From Fibrobacter sp. (GTDB lineage: Bacteria > Fibrobacterota > Chitinivibrionia > Chitinivibrionales > Chitinispirillaceae), in the NCBI GenBank assembly GCA_012519985.1, contig JAAYPC010000190.1:1-33651 (forward strand): DNA of 33,651 bases, written 5' to 3'. The notes below the pieces were generated by a model, which did not search any database, had not been told where the DNA came from, and was given only the letters and a program-made list of their open reading frames with translations. Position numbers and translations under genes: made by a program. How positions within the stretch are numbered: position 1 is the first letter of the stretch; each line of letters begins with the position of its first letter. Below are positions 16,718 to 25,287 of this stretch, piece after piece.

Positions 16718-17107
16718 TCAGCATTTTGCCTCCACTTCCGGAGCTTTATCCAGAGTAAAAATGATCATTTTCTCCCCGGTGCTGGTACTTATATCAGAAT
16801 GAAGGCTTTTGACTTTTCTGCGGGTTATACTCTTGATCATATCTTCCAGCAGTGGACGTCCGTTCTCCAGAAGCTCTATTCGTACCTGCTTAATCAGTTC
16901 CCTGGCCCTGATATTCCTGTCGGATTTTACCAAAGAAAGCTCTGCTTTTGTAAGAACACCCTTGAGCCTCACAAGTATCATATCCTCGATCAAGTAGGTT
17001 TTGGTTTCCAGAGGCCCCCTGCCCATGTGTTCTTTTTCGAAACGGGTAATAGAATCGGAAATTTCAGATTCTATCTGCCCCTTTGTTTTTTTCTGATTCC
17101 CTATCAT
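16718..17107 (-). CDS. DUF2294 / MpsC-like domain protein
   Basis: 129 residues. The sequence follows the DUF2294 pattern closely: KTKGQIESEISDSITRFEKE, HMGRGPLETKTYLIEDMILV, RLKGVLTKAELSLVK, RELIKQVRIELLENGRPLLE and HSDISTSTGEKMIIFTLD. The family has been renamed after MpsC of a sodium-linked membrane-potential system, but most members stand alone and their role is unclear. There is no membrane segment here, so it is probably cytoplasmic. AAGGTG upstream of the ATG is a reasonable ribosome binding site. It is divergent from the GGDEF gene (179-base gap) and more than 300 bases upstream of pckG, with a terminator between, so it is likely its own unit. Confidence 0.75.
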   Translation of the reverse strand: MIGNQKKTKGQIESEISDSITRFEKEHMGRGPLETKTYLIEDMILVRLKGVLTKAELSLVKSDRNIRARELIKQVRIELLENGRPLLEDMIKSITRRKVKSLHSDISTSTGEKMIIFTLDKAPEVEAKC

Positions 17108-17286
17108 GCGATCACCTTAAGAAAAGGTTTGTAACCTAAAAACCGAACAATGAAATATACGATGATTATGCAATTTATGCAGCCACTAAACATGGACTTT
17201 ACCTATTCCGCCAGATATTTTATAATAATATATAGTTATATAAAAATAGAGTCATAGAGTATTTTCCGGAACAGAACTCTTCTGAC

Positions 17287-18423
17287 ATGAAAATTATGCC
17301 TTTTTTTTCACCACGAGAACATGATTCAAAAAAACGATACAGAAAGCTGCAGTTTTTTTTCTCTGTCCTGCTCTTTACTTTTATAGCAATACCGTTACTG
17401 CTTGTCAGATTTATCTCAAGCCCGTTGTCGCTGATTCTGGCACTTTGCTTTACCAGTGTTTTATGTTTCTTTCTGTCAAAATGGATCTACAATCATATCT
17501 TTGAACTGAACCAGAAAATTAAAAAGGGGAAACTACTTACCAAACGATTTCAGAATATTTCGAAGTATTTTGAAACTATTCTGCAGGATTCAACTGATAT
17601 AATTTTTTCCGTAGATACTGAAGGTTACATATTGAAATTCAATAAAGGTGCCGAACTTTATTTCGAATATTCACAGGAAGAGATTGTCGGTAAACCACTG
17701 GCTCATCTTTTTGTAAACGATTCAGACAAACGCAAGATTCTTAACACTGTCCTGCGAACCAACAGGTCGGTAAACGATGAGATTCCCATGAAATCCAAAT
17801 CCGGTAATATCCTCCTTCTGAATATCAGTTTTTCGGAAATGAAAAACGATAACCAGATTATCGGAATGGTTGTAACCGCCAAAGACATTACTGAAAAGAA
17901 AAAACTCGAAATGGAACTGGTTAAGAAAAATGAGCTGCTCAGTAAACTGGCGATCACCGACAGCCTGACAGAATTATATAACTCCCGTCATTTTCACGAT
18001 CAGATAAAGCGAGAACTGTCCCGACTCAAAAGAAATCCCGAACGGAAACTATCACTTGTGCTGCTTGATTTGGATCATTTCAAGGAACTTAATGATACTC
18101 AGGGCCACCAGATGGGTGACCAGGTGCTGCGCTCTCTGGGGCAGGTGATTCGGGTTTGCCTGAGAAAAGATATTGACATGGGGTTCCGTTACGGTGGTGA
18201 TGAATTCATAATGATTTTACCAGACACAGATAAACACCAGGCAGCCATCGCCGCAGAACGAATACAGAAGCAGTTTGAAGCTTTCAGTTTCGGTAAAACC
18301 AGCCTGTCAATGGGAATAGTCGAAGCACGCTGTGATGAGGATGATCATTCTATCCTGAAAAGAGCAGATGAAGCCATGTATCAGTCAAAAAAGAGTGGAA
18401 GATCAAGAATCACATTTGGATAA
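17287..18423 (+). CDS. Membrane-bound PAS-GGDEF diguanylate cyclase
   Basis: 378 residues. Two membrane helices lie at about 21-42 and 45-65, then a short linker helix, a PAS domain at about 93-205 (ILQDSTDIIFSVDTEGYILKF, IGMVVTAKDITEKKKLE) and a GGDEF domain to the end. The active site RYGGDEF is intact (303-307), with LVLLDLDHFKELND carrying the metal-binding aspartate and DSLTELYN at the start, so it should make cyclic di-GMP from two GTP. The product-inhibition site normally R-x-x-D reads KDID (294-297), so feedback inhibition may be weak. The two N-terminal helices leave almost no periplasmic loop, so the PAS domain is the likely sensor. The ATG at 17287 has a weak ribosome site; a second ATG three codons later is equally possible. 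Confidence 0.9.
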   Translation: MKIMPFFSPREHDSKKRYRKLQFFFSVLLFTFIAIPLLLVRFISSPLSLILALCFTSVLCFFLSKWIYNHIFELNQKIKKGKLLTKRFQNISKYFETILQDSTDIIFSVDTEGYILKFNKGAELYFEYSQEEIVGKPLAHLFVNDSDKRKILNTVLRTNRSVNDEIPMKSKSGNILLLNISFSEMKNDNQIIGMVVTAKDITEKKKLEMELVKKNELLSKLAITDSLTELYNSRHFHDQIKRELSRLKRNPERKLSLVLLDLDHFKELNDTQGHQMGDQVLRSLGQVIRVCLRKDIDMGFRYGGDEFIMILPDTDKHQAAIAAERIQKQFEAFSFGKTSLSMGIVEARCDEDDHSILKRADEAMYQSKKSGRSRITFG

Positions 18424-18444
18424 AATCACATCACAAATAACAAA

Positions 18445-18617
18445 GAAACTACTCGGTCGGGTACTGATAGCAAAAAAATAACTTTATAATATCAAATATG
18501 ATAAAAATAGGAATAAATATCAAAACAATATCTAATCAGAAGTAATCAGAAGCAGAATATCTAAACGAAGAACCGGAAATGTTAAACTGCTTAAAAAGCT
18601 TATCTGGTTAAAATTTC
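18445..18617 (+). repeat. Dispersed ~170-bp repeat, copy A
   Basis: This stretch aligns over its whole length with the reverse complement of 28219-28386, with small indels and an estimated 80-85% identity by eye. Long perfect blocks include 18517-18547 (31 bases) and the block beginning AGAATATCTAAACGAAGAAC. Inside is a short direct repeat AATCAGAAG-T-AATCAGAAG in this copy. A one-base indel between the copies breaks any shared reading frame, so it is not conserved as protein. No terminal inverted repeats or target duplications are evident. It lies just after the GGDEF gene. Confidence 0.8.
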
Positions 18618-18620
18618 TGA

Positions 18621-18832
18621 ATAACAAGCACCAAATCCTAAACAAATCCCAATAACCAATTAGTCAGATTCCAAACAAGAAAAGAACAGAAATGGAGGTC
18701 TCTATCCTGTTTCGAATTTCCCTACTTCTGTTCCTGTTTAGGATTTAGATATTGTAATTTGGAATTTGTTTAGAATTTTATTATTTGGTATTTGTGATTT
18801 GTTATAGTTATTGGGTATTTGTGGCTTATTAC
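18621..18832. repeat. Long imperfect inverted repeat of the CAAATCC/AATAACC type
   Basis: The left arm (18621-18700) is built of words such as CACCAAATCCTAAACAAATC and CCCAATAACCAATTA; the right arm (18715-18832) contains their complements, e.g. TTCCTGTTTAGGATTT, GTTATTGGGTATTTGTG. The inner part pairs GAACAGAAATGGA with TCCCTACTTCTGTTC. The whole can fold into one long interrupted stem. It fills the gap between the GGDEF gene and the convergent methyltransferase gene and may terminate transcription of either. Confidence 0.6.
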
Positions 18833-18851
18833 TGATATCTGAAACTTTAAA

Positions 18852-19601
18852 CTACAATTCTACTCCGTTTTTCAGGCAGTACATTGCTATTGCCCCTGAA
18901 ACTGCCACATTTAATGATTCTACTTTTCTGCTGTCAAAAGGAATTCTGAAAGAATAATCGGAGATATCCAGCAACTCAGAAGATAGTCCTGCCCCCTCAT
19001 TACCCAGAGCCAGAACATGGCTGCGGTCTGTTAAATCAAGATGCTGCTGCCCATGAACATCAGCCGCCAGAATCATAAGTCCATCTGCCTTAAACCGCGA
19101 GGCCATCTGCAGATAATTGTCAGTTCTGCGAATCCAAACCGAAAGAATGGCACCAGCAGAAGATTGTACCACTTTTGAAGAAAACGGGTCTGCACACTGA
19201 GAAGAAAGCAACACTCCTGAATAATTGAATGCAGCCGCAGTACGGATCAAAGTACCCACATTACCAGGGTCCTGAACATGTTCCAGCAAAAGAATCGCTG
19301 TTCCGTACTCTCGTGGCGGTTCAGAGGAATAACATTCTGATGGAAGCTTAACTACTGCAACGATTCCCTGAGGAGAACGCGAAGAACTGATATAGTCAAG
19401 CTGTGACTGGGAAAGGACTCGCACCGGAAGATTATTTCTGTAAGCCACACAAGCATCTTCGGTTCCCAGAATCTCATCTACCGATTCAGGGAATTCCTTT
19501 ATGATCTGCTCTGCTGCACGAAAGCCCTCAACAAGGAAAAAACCCTCCTGTTGACGGATCTTAGAGTCAGAGAGTGCTCTGTACCACTTCAAAGATCTCA
19601 A
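18852..19601 (-). CDS. TrmH/SpoU-family RNA 2'-O-methyltransferase
   Basis: 249 residues. The N-terminal substrate-binding region (FFLVEGFRAAEQIIKE) precedes the SPOUT knot. The three SpoU motifs are present: LLLEHVQDPGNVGTLIRTAA, LALGNEGAGLS and VESLNVAVSGAIAMY. Members methylate the ribose of a specific tRNA or rRNA nucleotide using S-adenosylmethionine; the exact target cannot be assigned. The start is a TTG whose TG is shared with the TGA stop of the preceding cyclic-nucleotide-binding gene (4-base overlap), with GAGGAG 9 bases upstream, so translation is probably coupled. It ends the cNMP-cNMP-methyltransferase unit. Confidence 0.88.
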   Translation of the reverse strand: MRSLKWYRALSDSKIRQQEGFFLVEGFRAAEQIIKEFPESVDEILGTEDACVAYRNNLPVRVLSQSQLDYISSSRSPQGIVAVVKLPSECYSSEPPREYGTAILLLEHVQDPGNVGTLIRTAAAFNYSGVLLSSQCADPFSSKVVQSSAGAILSVWIRRTDNYLQMASRFKADGLMILAADVHGQQHLDLTDRSHVLALGNEGAGLSSELLDISDYSFRIPFDSRKVESLNVAVSGAIAMYCLKNGVEL

Positions 19602-20635
19602 AAAGAAATCTCCTCTTTAAAAAGAGGCAACCAGGCTCCAAGCATAAACACCCTTTTCAGAATGTCACTATTATAAATAAGAATGGTACTTTTCTCTTTT
19701 TCTTGTTCTGTTTCAGTAACTTCCTGCCGATTTAAAATGAGTCTGGCATTTTCCAGAATCCCTAAAGCATCCCTGTCTATAGCCTTATCTTTTCCAATGC
19801 GCACCAGTTCATTCTCAATCTGCTGTTGAGTAATCCTTACCAGAGAATCACCCTCTTTAACTCCAATGCGCTCCCCTACATCCTGTATCACACTCAACAA
19901 TTGAAAAGCATTCTCAGGCAAATCTTCACCTATCAACTTACTCCCGCACTGTCTTGCCCTAAGGAAATTCATGTAAAGATGCAGAATTTCCGGGGATTTC
20001 AGGATTACATATTCCTGATCTGTAGCTGCTCTGTGAATCAGTACCATCTCTTTGAGAACCAGATGTAACAGTAACCGCTCTACCTGCAAACTGCCAAGAC
20101 CCATGATTGAAAATACCGTTTCCTTGAGTCTTGACAGTAACACCGCCCTGCTGTCCCCGATCACGATGCCTTCATTGATATCAAGAAGAGTGAGTATTCT
20201 GATGAAACCCGAAATACTTTTGCTTATAATCTGATCACTGGTTTTTTGCATTGTATCCCGGAGTCGTTTGACAAGCTGCTTAACCATGGTACTTAACCAG
20301 GAAGGAGCCTTGTTCATGGTCCGGGAGAATAATTCGTCGTCAATAACGGTCACAACAGTATCTTCAATAACCTTAGCAGTCCCATCACTTACCTGGTGAT
20401 CCAATAATGAGAGCTCTCCAATAACGCTTCCAGGTCCTAATTCTGCCAGCTCCAGGGTGTATTCCCCCTCCTGCTTCAGAATACGAACCTTTCCGGATCG
20501 GATAATAAACATTTCAGGTTTTGAATCACCCTCAACAAACATCAACGCCCCACGCTTGAAACGTTTTTCATTGCGGCTGAGAACTTGCCTGGGCCTGGCG
20601 CTTTTTTCCAAAGAAGTCGAAGGTGTCTTTTTCAT
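19598..20635 (-). CDS. Cyclic-nucleotide-binding domain protein (tandem paralog 2)
   Basis: 345 residues from the ATG at 20635-20633, chosen because GGAGG lies 5 bases upstream and the A of ATG overlaps the stop of the upstream paralog (ATGA); an earlier start is unlikely. Residues about 25-125 form a cNMP-binding roll (RGALMFVEGDSKPEMFIIRS, LAELGPGSVIGELSLLD). The phosphate-cassette arginine typical of cAMP binders (GELALL-x-x-x-PR-A) is not evident; SDGTAKV stands there, so cyclic nucleotide binding is uncertain. The C-terminal 200 residues look helical and winged-helix-like but no CRP helix-turn-helix is recognisable. The end, WLPLFKEEISF, mirrors the WIPAFELEVS end of the paralog. Function unknown; probably a regulator. 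Confidence 0.78.
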   Translation of the reverse strand: MKKTPSTSLEKSARPRQVLSRNEKRFKRGALMFVEGDSKPEMFIIRSGKVRILKQEGEYTLELAELGPGSVIGELSLLDHQVSDGTAKVIEDTVVTVIDDELFSRTMNKAPSWLSTMVKQLVKRLRDTMQKTSDQIISKSISGFIRILTLLDINEGIVIGDSRAVLLSRLKETVFSIMGLGSLQVERLLLHLVLKEMVLIHRAATDQEYVILKSPEILHLYMNFLRARQCGSKLIGEDLPENAFQLLSVIQDVGERIGVKEGDSLVRITQQQIENELVRIGKDKAIDRDALGILENARLILNRQEVTETEQEKEKSTILIYNSDILKRVFMLGAWLPLFKEEISF

Positions 20636-21624
20636 GATACCTCCAGTTCGAAAGCGGGTATCCACTCATTAATTTTCCTGATTCTGGTCAGAACCTCATC
20701 TTTGAAAACAATTGCGGGGTCATTATCTGAGGGAACAATCTTTATCAGGTTTTTCCTATGAAGATCATTCAGATTATCATCCAAAAGAGAGTTCTTTTCT
20801 TCAGAGAGGCACTCTGAAAGCGCGGATTTTTTTAAGACAATTCCCTCGTCGGTCTGCTGACCGGATTTCTGAGCCACAGAGCCGATATCATTTAGTAATT
20901 CCACCAATTCATCGGACAGTGAGCATTCCATGAAAGTTTTTTTCTGAATTTTTAATAATAGATATTCATTATACAAACGCAGGACTTCAGGGTCTTTTAT
21001 CAAAATCGCATCGGGCTGGGACATGTTATCCAGATCAATCTGAATAATTCCTCTTTTGAAAAGCTGTTCCAGAATTTTCTGAGTTTCTTTTTTTCTTAGT
21101 CTGGAAACAAAAAATCCCTCTTTAATGATCAGATCGTAATCGAGTGCAATATTATTATTTATCTCTTTTTTGTGAACAGGCAATAAAAGAAGAATCAGTG
21201 ATACCAGCCCTCTGGTTTTATCCTTGAGAGGAGACTGATCAGCCCGTTTAGCGGCAGCATGAATTCGATTAATCAGAATTTTAATAATGCTTTGAAGCCA
21301 TAGGGGGGCGGATTTATATACGGAATGGAAATCCTGCTGAGTAATGACTTTCACTCTGATCTCATCCAGAGCCTTTATCTTTTCAGTCTGTAGAAATCCA
21401 TCAAGAACAGACATCTCACCAATGAGATCCCCTTTTTTAATTACCGCCAGCTCAATCTCACCCCCGGCAGTATCTTTATATACACCTGCTCTGCCCTTCT
21501 GAAGAATATACAATTCCTTGCCGCTTGTCCCCTGCTCAGACAGAACTTCACCGGCTTTAAAAACACGAATCTGCTGCTGAACCGGTCTTTTCCCGCTTTT
21601 TAGCTGATTCGGTGCAGAATTCAT
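20632..21624 (-). CDS. Cyclic-nucleotide-binding domain protein (tandem paralog 1)
   Basis: 330 residues. The N-terminal cNMP-like roll spans about 20-120 (VFKAGEVLSEQGTSGKELYI, LAVIKKGDLIGEMSVLDG, then TEKIKALDEIRVKVI). As in the downstream paralog, the arginine expected in the phosphate cassette is replaced. A helical region (PLWLQSIIKILINRIHAAAK) links to a C-terminal part with two repeats of a winged-helix look (ETQKILEQLFKRGIIQIDLD; LNDLHRKNLIKIVPSDND). No CRP-type recognition helix is clear. It follows rplS by about 95 bases with an intrinsic terminator between, so it likely has its own promoter or depends on read-through. The ribosome binding site is weak. It resembles cNMP proteins found singly in related genomes only in a general way. 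Confidence 0.78.
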   Translation of the reverse strand: MNSAPNQLKSGKRPVQQQIRVFKAGEVLSEQGTSGKELYILQKGRAGVYKDTAGGEIELAVIKKGDLIGEMSVLDGFLQTEKIKALDEIRVKVITQQDFHSVYKSAPLWLQSIIKILINRIHAAAKRADQSPLKDKTRGLVSLILLLLPVHKKEINNNIALDYDLIIKEGFFVSRLRKKETQKILEQLFKRGIIQIDLDNMSQPDAILIKDPEVLRLYNEYLLLKIQKKTFMECSLSDELVELLNDIGSVAQKSGQQTDEGIVLKKSALSECLSEEKNSLLDDNLNDLHRKNLIKIVPSDNDPAIVFKDEVLTRIRKINEWIPAFELEVS

Positions 21625-21661
21625 TGGCTATTTCACTTTCTAAAAAACAATCCAGAAAAGC

Positions 21662-21687
21662 AAAAAGGAGAAGATCATCTCTTCTCC
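21662..21687 (-). terminator. Intrinsic terminator after rplS
   Basis: GGAGAAGA (21667-21674) pairs perfectly with TCTTCTCC (21680-21687) around a 5-base loop. On the minus strand the stem is followed by TTTTTGCTTTT. It lies about 32 bases past the rplS stop and should end the ffh-rpsP-rimM-trmD-rplS transcript before the cNMP genes. Confidence 0.85.
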
Positions 21688-21718
21688 TGATAATACTAAA
21701 AGCAAACTGATTTGGTAA

Positions 21719-22063
21719 CTACCTTTTTTCTTTGATGCGAGTCGATTTCCCTGTGCGATTGCGCAGATAATAAAGCTTGGCACGACGAACACTACCCCGC
21801 TTTAGAACTTTAACCTCGGAGATCAGTGGTGAAAATGCAGGAAAAATTCTTTCTACATACACGTTTCCGGATGCCTTTCTCACTGTCACAGTAGTACCCA
21901 ATCCGGTTCCACGGGTCTGAATAACCACACCCTGAAACTGCTGGATTCTTTCCTTATCCCCTTCCTTAATGCGAAAAGAGATGGAAACTGTATCACCAGA
22001 CTGATAATTAACAGTCTTGCCAGCTATCTGTTTTTTCTCTATTGATTTGATAATTTCCTGCAC
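21719..22063 (-). CDS. rplS: 50S ribosomal protein L19
   Basis: 114 residues from the GTG at 22063-22061. GAGGAGG lies 5 bases before it, and starting here gives the usual L19 N-terminus (QEIIKSIEKKQIAGK). An ATG seven codons earlier would place this ribosome site inside the gene and is rejected. Family landmarks are GDTVSISFRIKEGDKERIQQ, FQGVVIQTRGTGLGTTVTVR, YVERIFPAFSPLISEVKVLK and RRAKLYYLRNRTGKSTRIKE. It sits at the 30S-50S interface. It is last in the canonical rpsP-rimM-trmD-rplS order. Confidence 0.97.
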   Translation of the reverse strand: MQEIIKSIEKKQIAGKTVNYQSGDTVSISFRIKEGDKERIQQFQGVVIQTRGTGLGTTVTVRKASGNVYVERIFPAFSPLISEVKVLKRGSVRRAKLYYLRNRTGKSTRIKEKR

Positions 22064-22126
22064 AGGTACCTCCTCGTCTAACATCAGTTTATATATTTTT
22101 AATTTTTTCCAGGGATTAATTAACTG

Positions 22127-22834
22127 TCAAACCTCATGTATTTCTTTATACTTTTCCCATAAATCAGGACGACGTTTTCTGGTCATTTCAATTGACTGCT
22201 CTTTCTGCCATTGTAAAATCTTTGCGTGGTGACCACTGACAAGCACCTCCGGAACACTCATCTGCTCAAAGACCTCCGGACGGGTATATTGAGGACAACT
22301 GAGAAGTCCGTTAAAATGAGAATCATTCTCGGCACTGTCTCTGTTCCCTAACACTCCCGGAATCAACCTGGTTATTGCATCTACCATGACCATGGCAGGG
22401 ATCTCTCCACCAGAAAGCACATAATCACCAATAGAGATCTCCCGGTCTACATACTTGTCACATACCCGCTGGTCTATTCCTTTGTAACGGCCGCAAAGCA
22501 GAATCAGCGCTTTTTCATCCAGAAGACTTTTGACAAGCTGCTGATTGAGCAGTTCTCCCTGAGGAGAAAGATAGATCACCAAAGGCTTGAACTCTTTAAG
22601 CCGCTCCTTTGCATCTTTTATAGCCCCGGCCAGCGGCTGCGGCCTGATAAGCATACCGGCATTCCCCCCGTAAGGATAGTCATCAACAGTCTTGTGCTTG
22701 AGATCATCGGAATAATCCCTGATATCATGAATATCTATAGAGATCAATTTCCTTTCCAAAGCCCGTTTGATGATACTGTCGGAAAAAGCACCCGTAAACA
22801 TCGAGGGAAAAAGCGTCAATATATCAAAGAACAT
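22127..22834 (-). CDS. trmD: tRNA (guanine-37-N1)-methyltransferase
   Basis: 235 residues from ATG 22834 (MFFDILTLFPSMF, the normal TrmD beginning); a TTG two codons earlier is unlikely. The deep trefoil-knot SPOUT motifs are present: DYPYGGNAGMLIRPQP, VIYLSPQGELLNQQL, LLCGRYKGIDQRV, EISIGDYVLSGGEIPAMVM and GNRDSAENDSHFNGLLSCPQ with YTRPE. It methylates G37 of tRNAs that read CNN codons, preventing +1 frameshifting, using S-adenosylmethionine. It lies 31 bases after rimM. No strong ribosome site is visible, so coupling to rimM translation is plausible. Confidence 0.97.
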   Translation of the reverse strand: MFFDILTLFPSMFTGAFSDSIIKRALERKLISIDIHDIRDYSDDLKHKTVDDYPYGGNAGMLIRPQPLAGAIKDAKERLKEFKPLVIYLSPQGELLNQQLVKSLLDEKALILLCGRYKGIDQRVCDKYVDREISIGDYVLSGGEIPAMVMVDAITRLIPGVLGNRDSAENDSHFNGLLSCPQYTRPEVFEQMSVPEVLVSGHHAKILQWQKEQSIEMTRKRRPDLWEKYKEIHEV

Positions 22835-22865
22835 ATTCAATTAAACCAAAAGAATTGAATTCAGA

Positions 22866-23387
22866 TTAATAAAGCAACTCCTCCAGAAAATCCCGTCTGA
22901 CAATTATCAGTTTTTTATTTTTATCGACACTGACAATCGAATCTTCATTCATAGGCACCAGAACCAATTCTCCATCCATGCGCCTTATCTCCAATGAATC
23001 GGTGGTAGGAAAATTAAACACCTCCTCAACCACCCCGACCTGGCGATTGTCGTCAGAATAGACTTTCATTCCCTTCAGCTCAAAATGATAGAAATGCTGC
23101 TGATCCAAAGCAGGGAGCTGTTGGGAGCTGATAAAGATCAGATGGTTTTTGATCTTTTCAGCGGCTTGAAGATCACTTATCCCCTTAAAACGGCAAACCA
23201 ACCCTTTGGGTCGCCTCTTAATCTCTACGATAGTAATTATCTGTGCCGTTTGCGGATTTAAACCAATCCAAACATCCAACGGCAATTCCAACTTTTCCAG
23301 GGACTCGCCAAACGCTTCCAAAGCACATAAGCCATCTAATCCTATCGTGCGTAGGATTTTGCCGACAGCAATCAATTCTTCCGGCAT
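22866..23387 (-). CDS. rimM: Ribosome maturation factor RimM
   Basis: 173 residues, typical length. The N-terminal barrel begins EELIAVGKILRTIGLDGLCA (family: VGkI..thGlrGev), with IVEIKRRPKGLVCRFKGISD; the PRC-barrel half contains HFELKGMKVYSDDNRQVGVV, EEVFNFPTTDSLEIRR and VLVPMNEDSIVSVDKNKKLI. It binds S19 and assists 30S head assembly. It is 29 bases from rpsP. The small KH-domain gene often found between rpsP and rimM is absent. Confidence 0.94.
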   Translation of the reverse strand: MPEELIAVGKILRTIGLDGLCALEAFGESLEKLELPLDVWIGLNPQTAQIITIVEIKRRPKGLVCRFKGISDLQAAEKIKNHLIFISSQQLPALDQQHFYHFELKGMKVYSDDNRQVGVVEEVFNFPTTDSLEIRRMDGELVLVPMNEDSIVSVDKNKKLIIVRRDFLEELLY

Positions 23388-23416
23388 GAGCTCAGAAAGA
23401 CTTCAGTTACAGGAAG

Positions 23417-23761
23417 TCAGGATTTCTGTTTTTTCGGTTTCGGCTTACGCTTGCGTTCAGACTTGCGCTCAATATTGAGCTGTTCAACTGTAAGCCCTTT
23501 CTCCAGCCCTTTCATTTTCTCAAAGAAACGATCTTCTCTAAGCAGATTTCTAACGGTTAAAGTAGGTTGTGCACCATTTTTTATCCAGTAAGCAGTCCGT
23601 TCCATATTAAAATTGAATTGCTTGGGAACAGTCTGAGGATCGTAAGAACCGATAGTCTCCAGAAAGCGTCCATCTCTTTGGGCACGGCTGTCAGCAGCCA
23701 CAATACGATACTTCATTACTTTACTTCTGCCCACACGGGCTAAACGAATTTTAACAGGCAA
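23417..23761 (-). CDS. rpsP: 30S ribosomal protein S16
   Basis: 114 residues. The opening PVKIRLARVGRSKVMKYRIV and ADSRAQRDGRFLETIGSYDP are diagnostic for S16; FNMERTAYWIKNGAQPTLTV completes the core. The C-terminal extension of about 20 residues is very basic (RKSERKRKPKPKKQKS), probably contacting 16S rRNA. It follows ffh by 47 bases. Confidence 0.97.
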   Translation of the reverse strand: MPVKIRLARVGRSKVMKYRIVAADSRAQRDGRFLETIGSYDPQTVPKQFNFNMERTAYWIKNGAQPTLTVRNLLREDRFFEKMKGLEKGLTVEQLNIERKSERKRKPKPKKQKS

Positions 23762-23808
23762 GATTCACTCCTTGCACATAAGGTTAAATTAAAAAAAGGT
23801 TATTCGAG

Positions 23809-25143
23809 TCAGAAAGGCGACATACTCCTTAAAGCAGCAGCTTGTCCCCTTTTACCAGCGATTTTGTTCATCCGCTTCATCATGGTTTTCATGGTGTCAA
23901 ACTGCTTGAGCAGCTTGTTCACATCCTGAACCGTAGTTCCGCTTCCAAGCGCAATCCTGCGTTTCCTGTTACCATCGATGATATTTGGCTTCTCCCGTTC
24001 CTCAAAAGTCATGGAACAGATAATCGCCTCTATTTTATTGAAAGCACTATTATCGATTTCAGTGTCCTTAAGATAATTTCCGACACCGGGAATCATGGAA
24101 AGAAGATCACTTAAAGGCCCCATCTTTTTAATCTGCCTTAGCTGGTCAAGGAAATCCTGCAAGGAGAAAAGATTTTTCCTTATCTTTCGTTCCAGCTTTT
24201 TGGTTTTTTCCAGATCGATGTTTTCCTGGGCACGTTCCACTAATGAAACGACATCACCCATACCCAAAATTCTTCCGGCCATCCGCTCAGGATAGAAAAT
24301 CTCCAGCGCATCGGGTTTTTCACCTACACCCACATACTGCACCGGTACCCCGGTAACATCAAGTATGGATAAAGCCGCACCCCCTCTGGCATCACCATCG
24401 AGTTTGGTTAAAATCACCCCGGTAAAATTTATCTCTTTGTGAAACTGCGCAGCAACATTGACCGCATCCTGACCAGTCATGGCATCAGCCACAAAGAATA
24501 TCTCATCAGGTTTGGCCAAAGAACAGATAGCCTTAAGTTCATCCATCATCTCAGCATCGATATGCAGTCTTCCTGCGGTATCGATAATCACAATGGAAAA
24601 ATCCTGTCCTCTGGCATACTCCAGAGCATCTTTTGCGATCTCTACCGGCTTTTTCTGCCGATCAGAGTAGACCGCTATAGAGAGTGATTTACCTAATGTT
24701 TCAAGCTGATCTATTGCGGCAGCACGATAAGTATCACATGCCACCATCAAAGGACGATGTCCCTGTTTTCTGTAATGAAGAGCCAGTTTGGCACAAGCTG
24801 TGGTTTTACCTGAGCCCTGAAGCCCAGCCATGGTAATAACATTCAAACGGTTGGTATGCAAACGGATAGAACGAGCGTTACTACCCATAAGAGCAGTCAG
24901 TTCATCATGAACCAGTTTTACAAACTGCTGTCCCGGAGTAATACTTTTCAAAACATCGCTGCCCAGAGCCTTCTCCTGCACCGATGCACTGAACTTTTTA
25001 ACTACCTTATAATTAACATCCGCTTCCAGTAACGCACGTTTTACATCGCGCACCGCTTCCGCAATGTTCTCTTCGGTAAGCTTGCCGCGTCCACGCAACT
25101 TATTGAAAATGGATTCAAATCTATTAGAAAGTTCTTCAAACAT
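23809..25143 (-). CDS. ffh: Signal recognition particle protein (SRP54)
   Basis: 444 residues. The N domain (about 1-85) precedes the SRP GTPase: G1 GLQGSGKTT at 107-115, DTYRAAAIDQL, G3 DTAGR at 188-192, G4 TKLD at 246-249 and GVGEKPDALEIF. The M domain from about 300 has methionine-rich helices (FDTMKTMMKRMNKIAGKR) and the RNA-binding stretch GNRKRRIALGSGT. With 4.5S RNA it binds signal sequences of nascent membrane proteins and delivers ribosomes to FtsY. The 4.5S RNA gene is not in the window. It is first in the ffh-rpsP-rimM-trmD-rplS cluster. Confidence 0.97.
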   Translation of the reverse strand: MFEELSNRFESIFNKLRGRGKLTEENIAEAVRDVKRALLEADVNYKVVKKFSASVQEKALGSDVLKSITPGQQFVKLVHDELTALMGSNARSIRLHTNRLNVITMAGLQGSGKTTACAKLALHYRKQGHRPLMVACDTYRAAAIDQLETLGKSLSIAVYSDRQKKPVEIAKDALEYARGQDFSIVIIDTAGRLHIDAEMMDELKAICSLAKPDEIFFVADAMTGQDAVNVAAQFHKEINFTGVILTKLDGDARGGAALSILDVTGVPVQYVGVGEKPDALEIFYPERMAGRILGMGDVVSLVERAQENIDLEKTKKLERKIRKNLFSLQDFLDQLRQIKKMGPLSDLLSMIPGVGNYLKDTEIDNSAFNKIEAIICSMTFEEREKPNIIDGNRKRRIALGSGTTVQDVNKLLKQFDTMKTMMKRMNKIAGKRGQAAALRSMSPF

Positions 25144-25287
25144 ATTATGTCAGCATTATTTTGTAGTTGTGGGTAAGTTCAGTTTAAATAATACCCAGAA
25201 ATTTCCTAAAGATACGTTTTGATCAGGAAAAATACAAGCACTATAAAAACTGAATCTGTTTATTAAATTAATCAAACCTGAAAACCA

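Noticed and set aside
22064-22084. Earlier ATG for rplS
   Set aside because: The ribosome site GAGGAGG would lie inside the gene; GTG at 22063 gives the normal L19 N-terminus.
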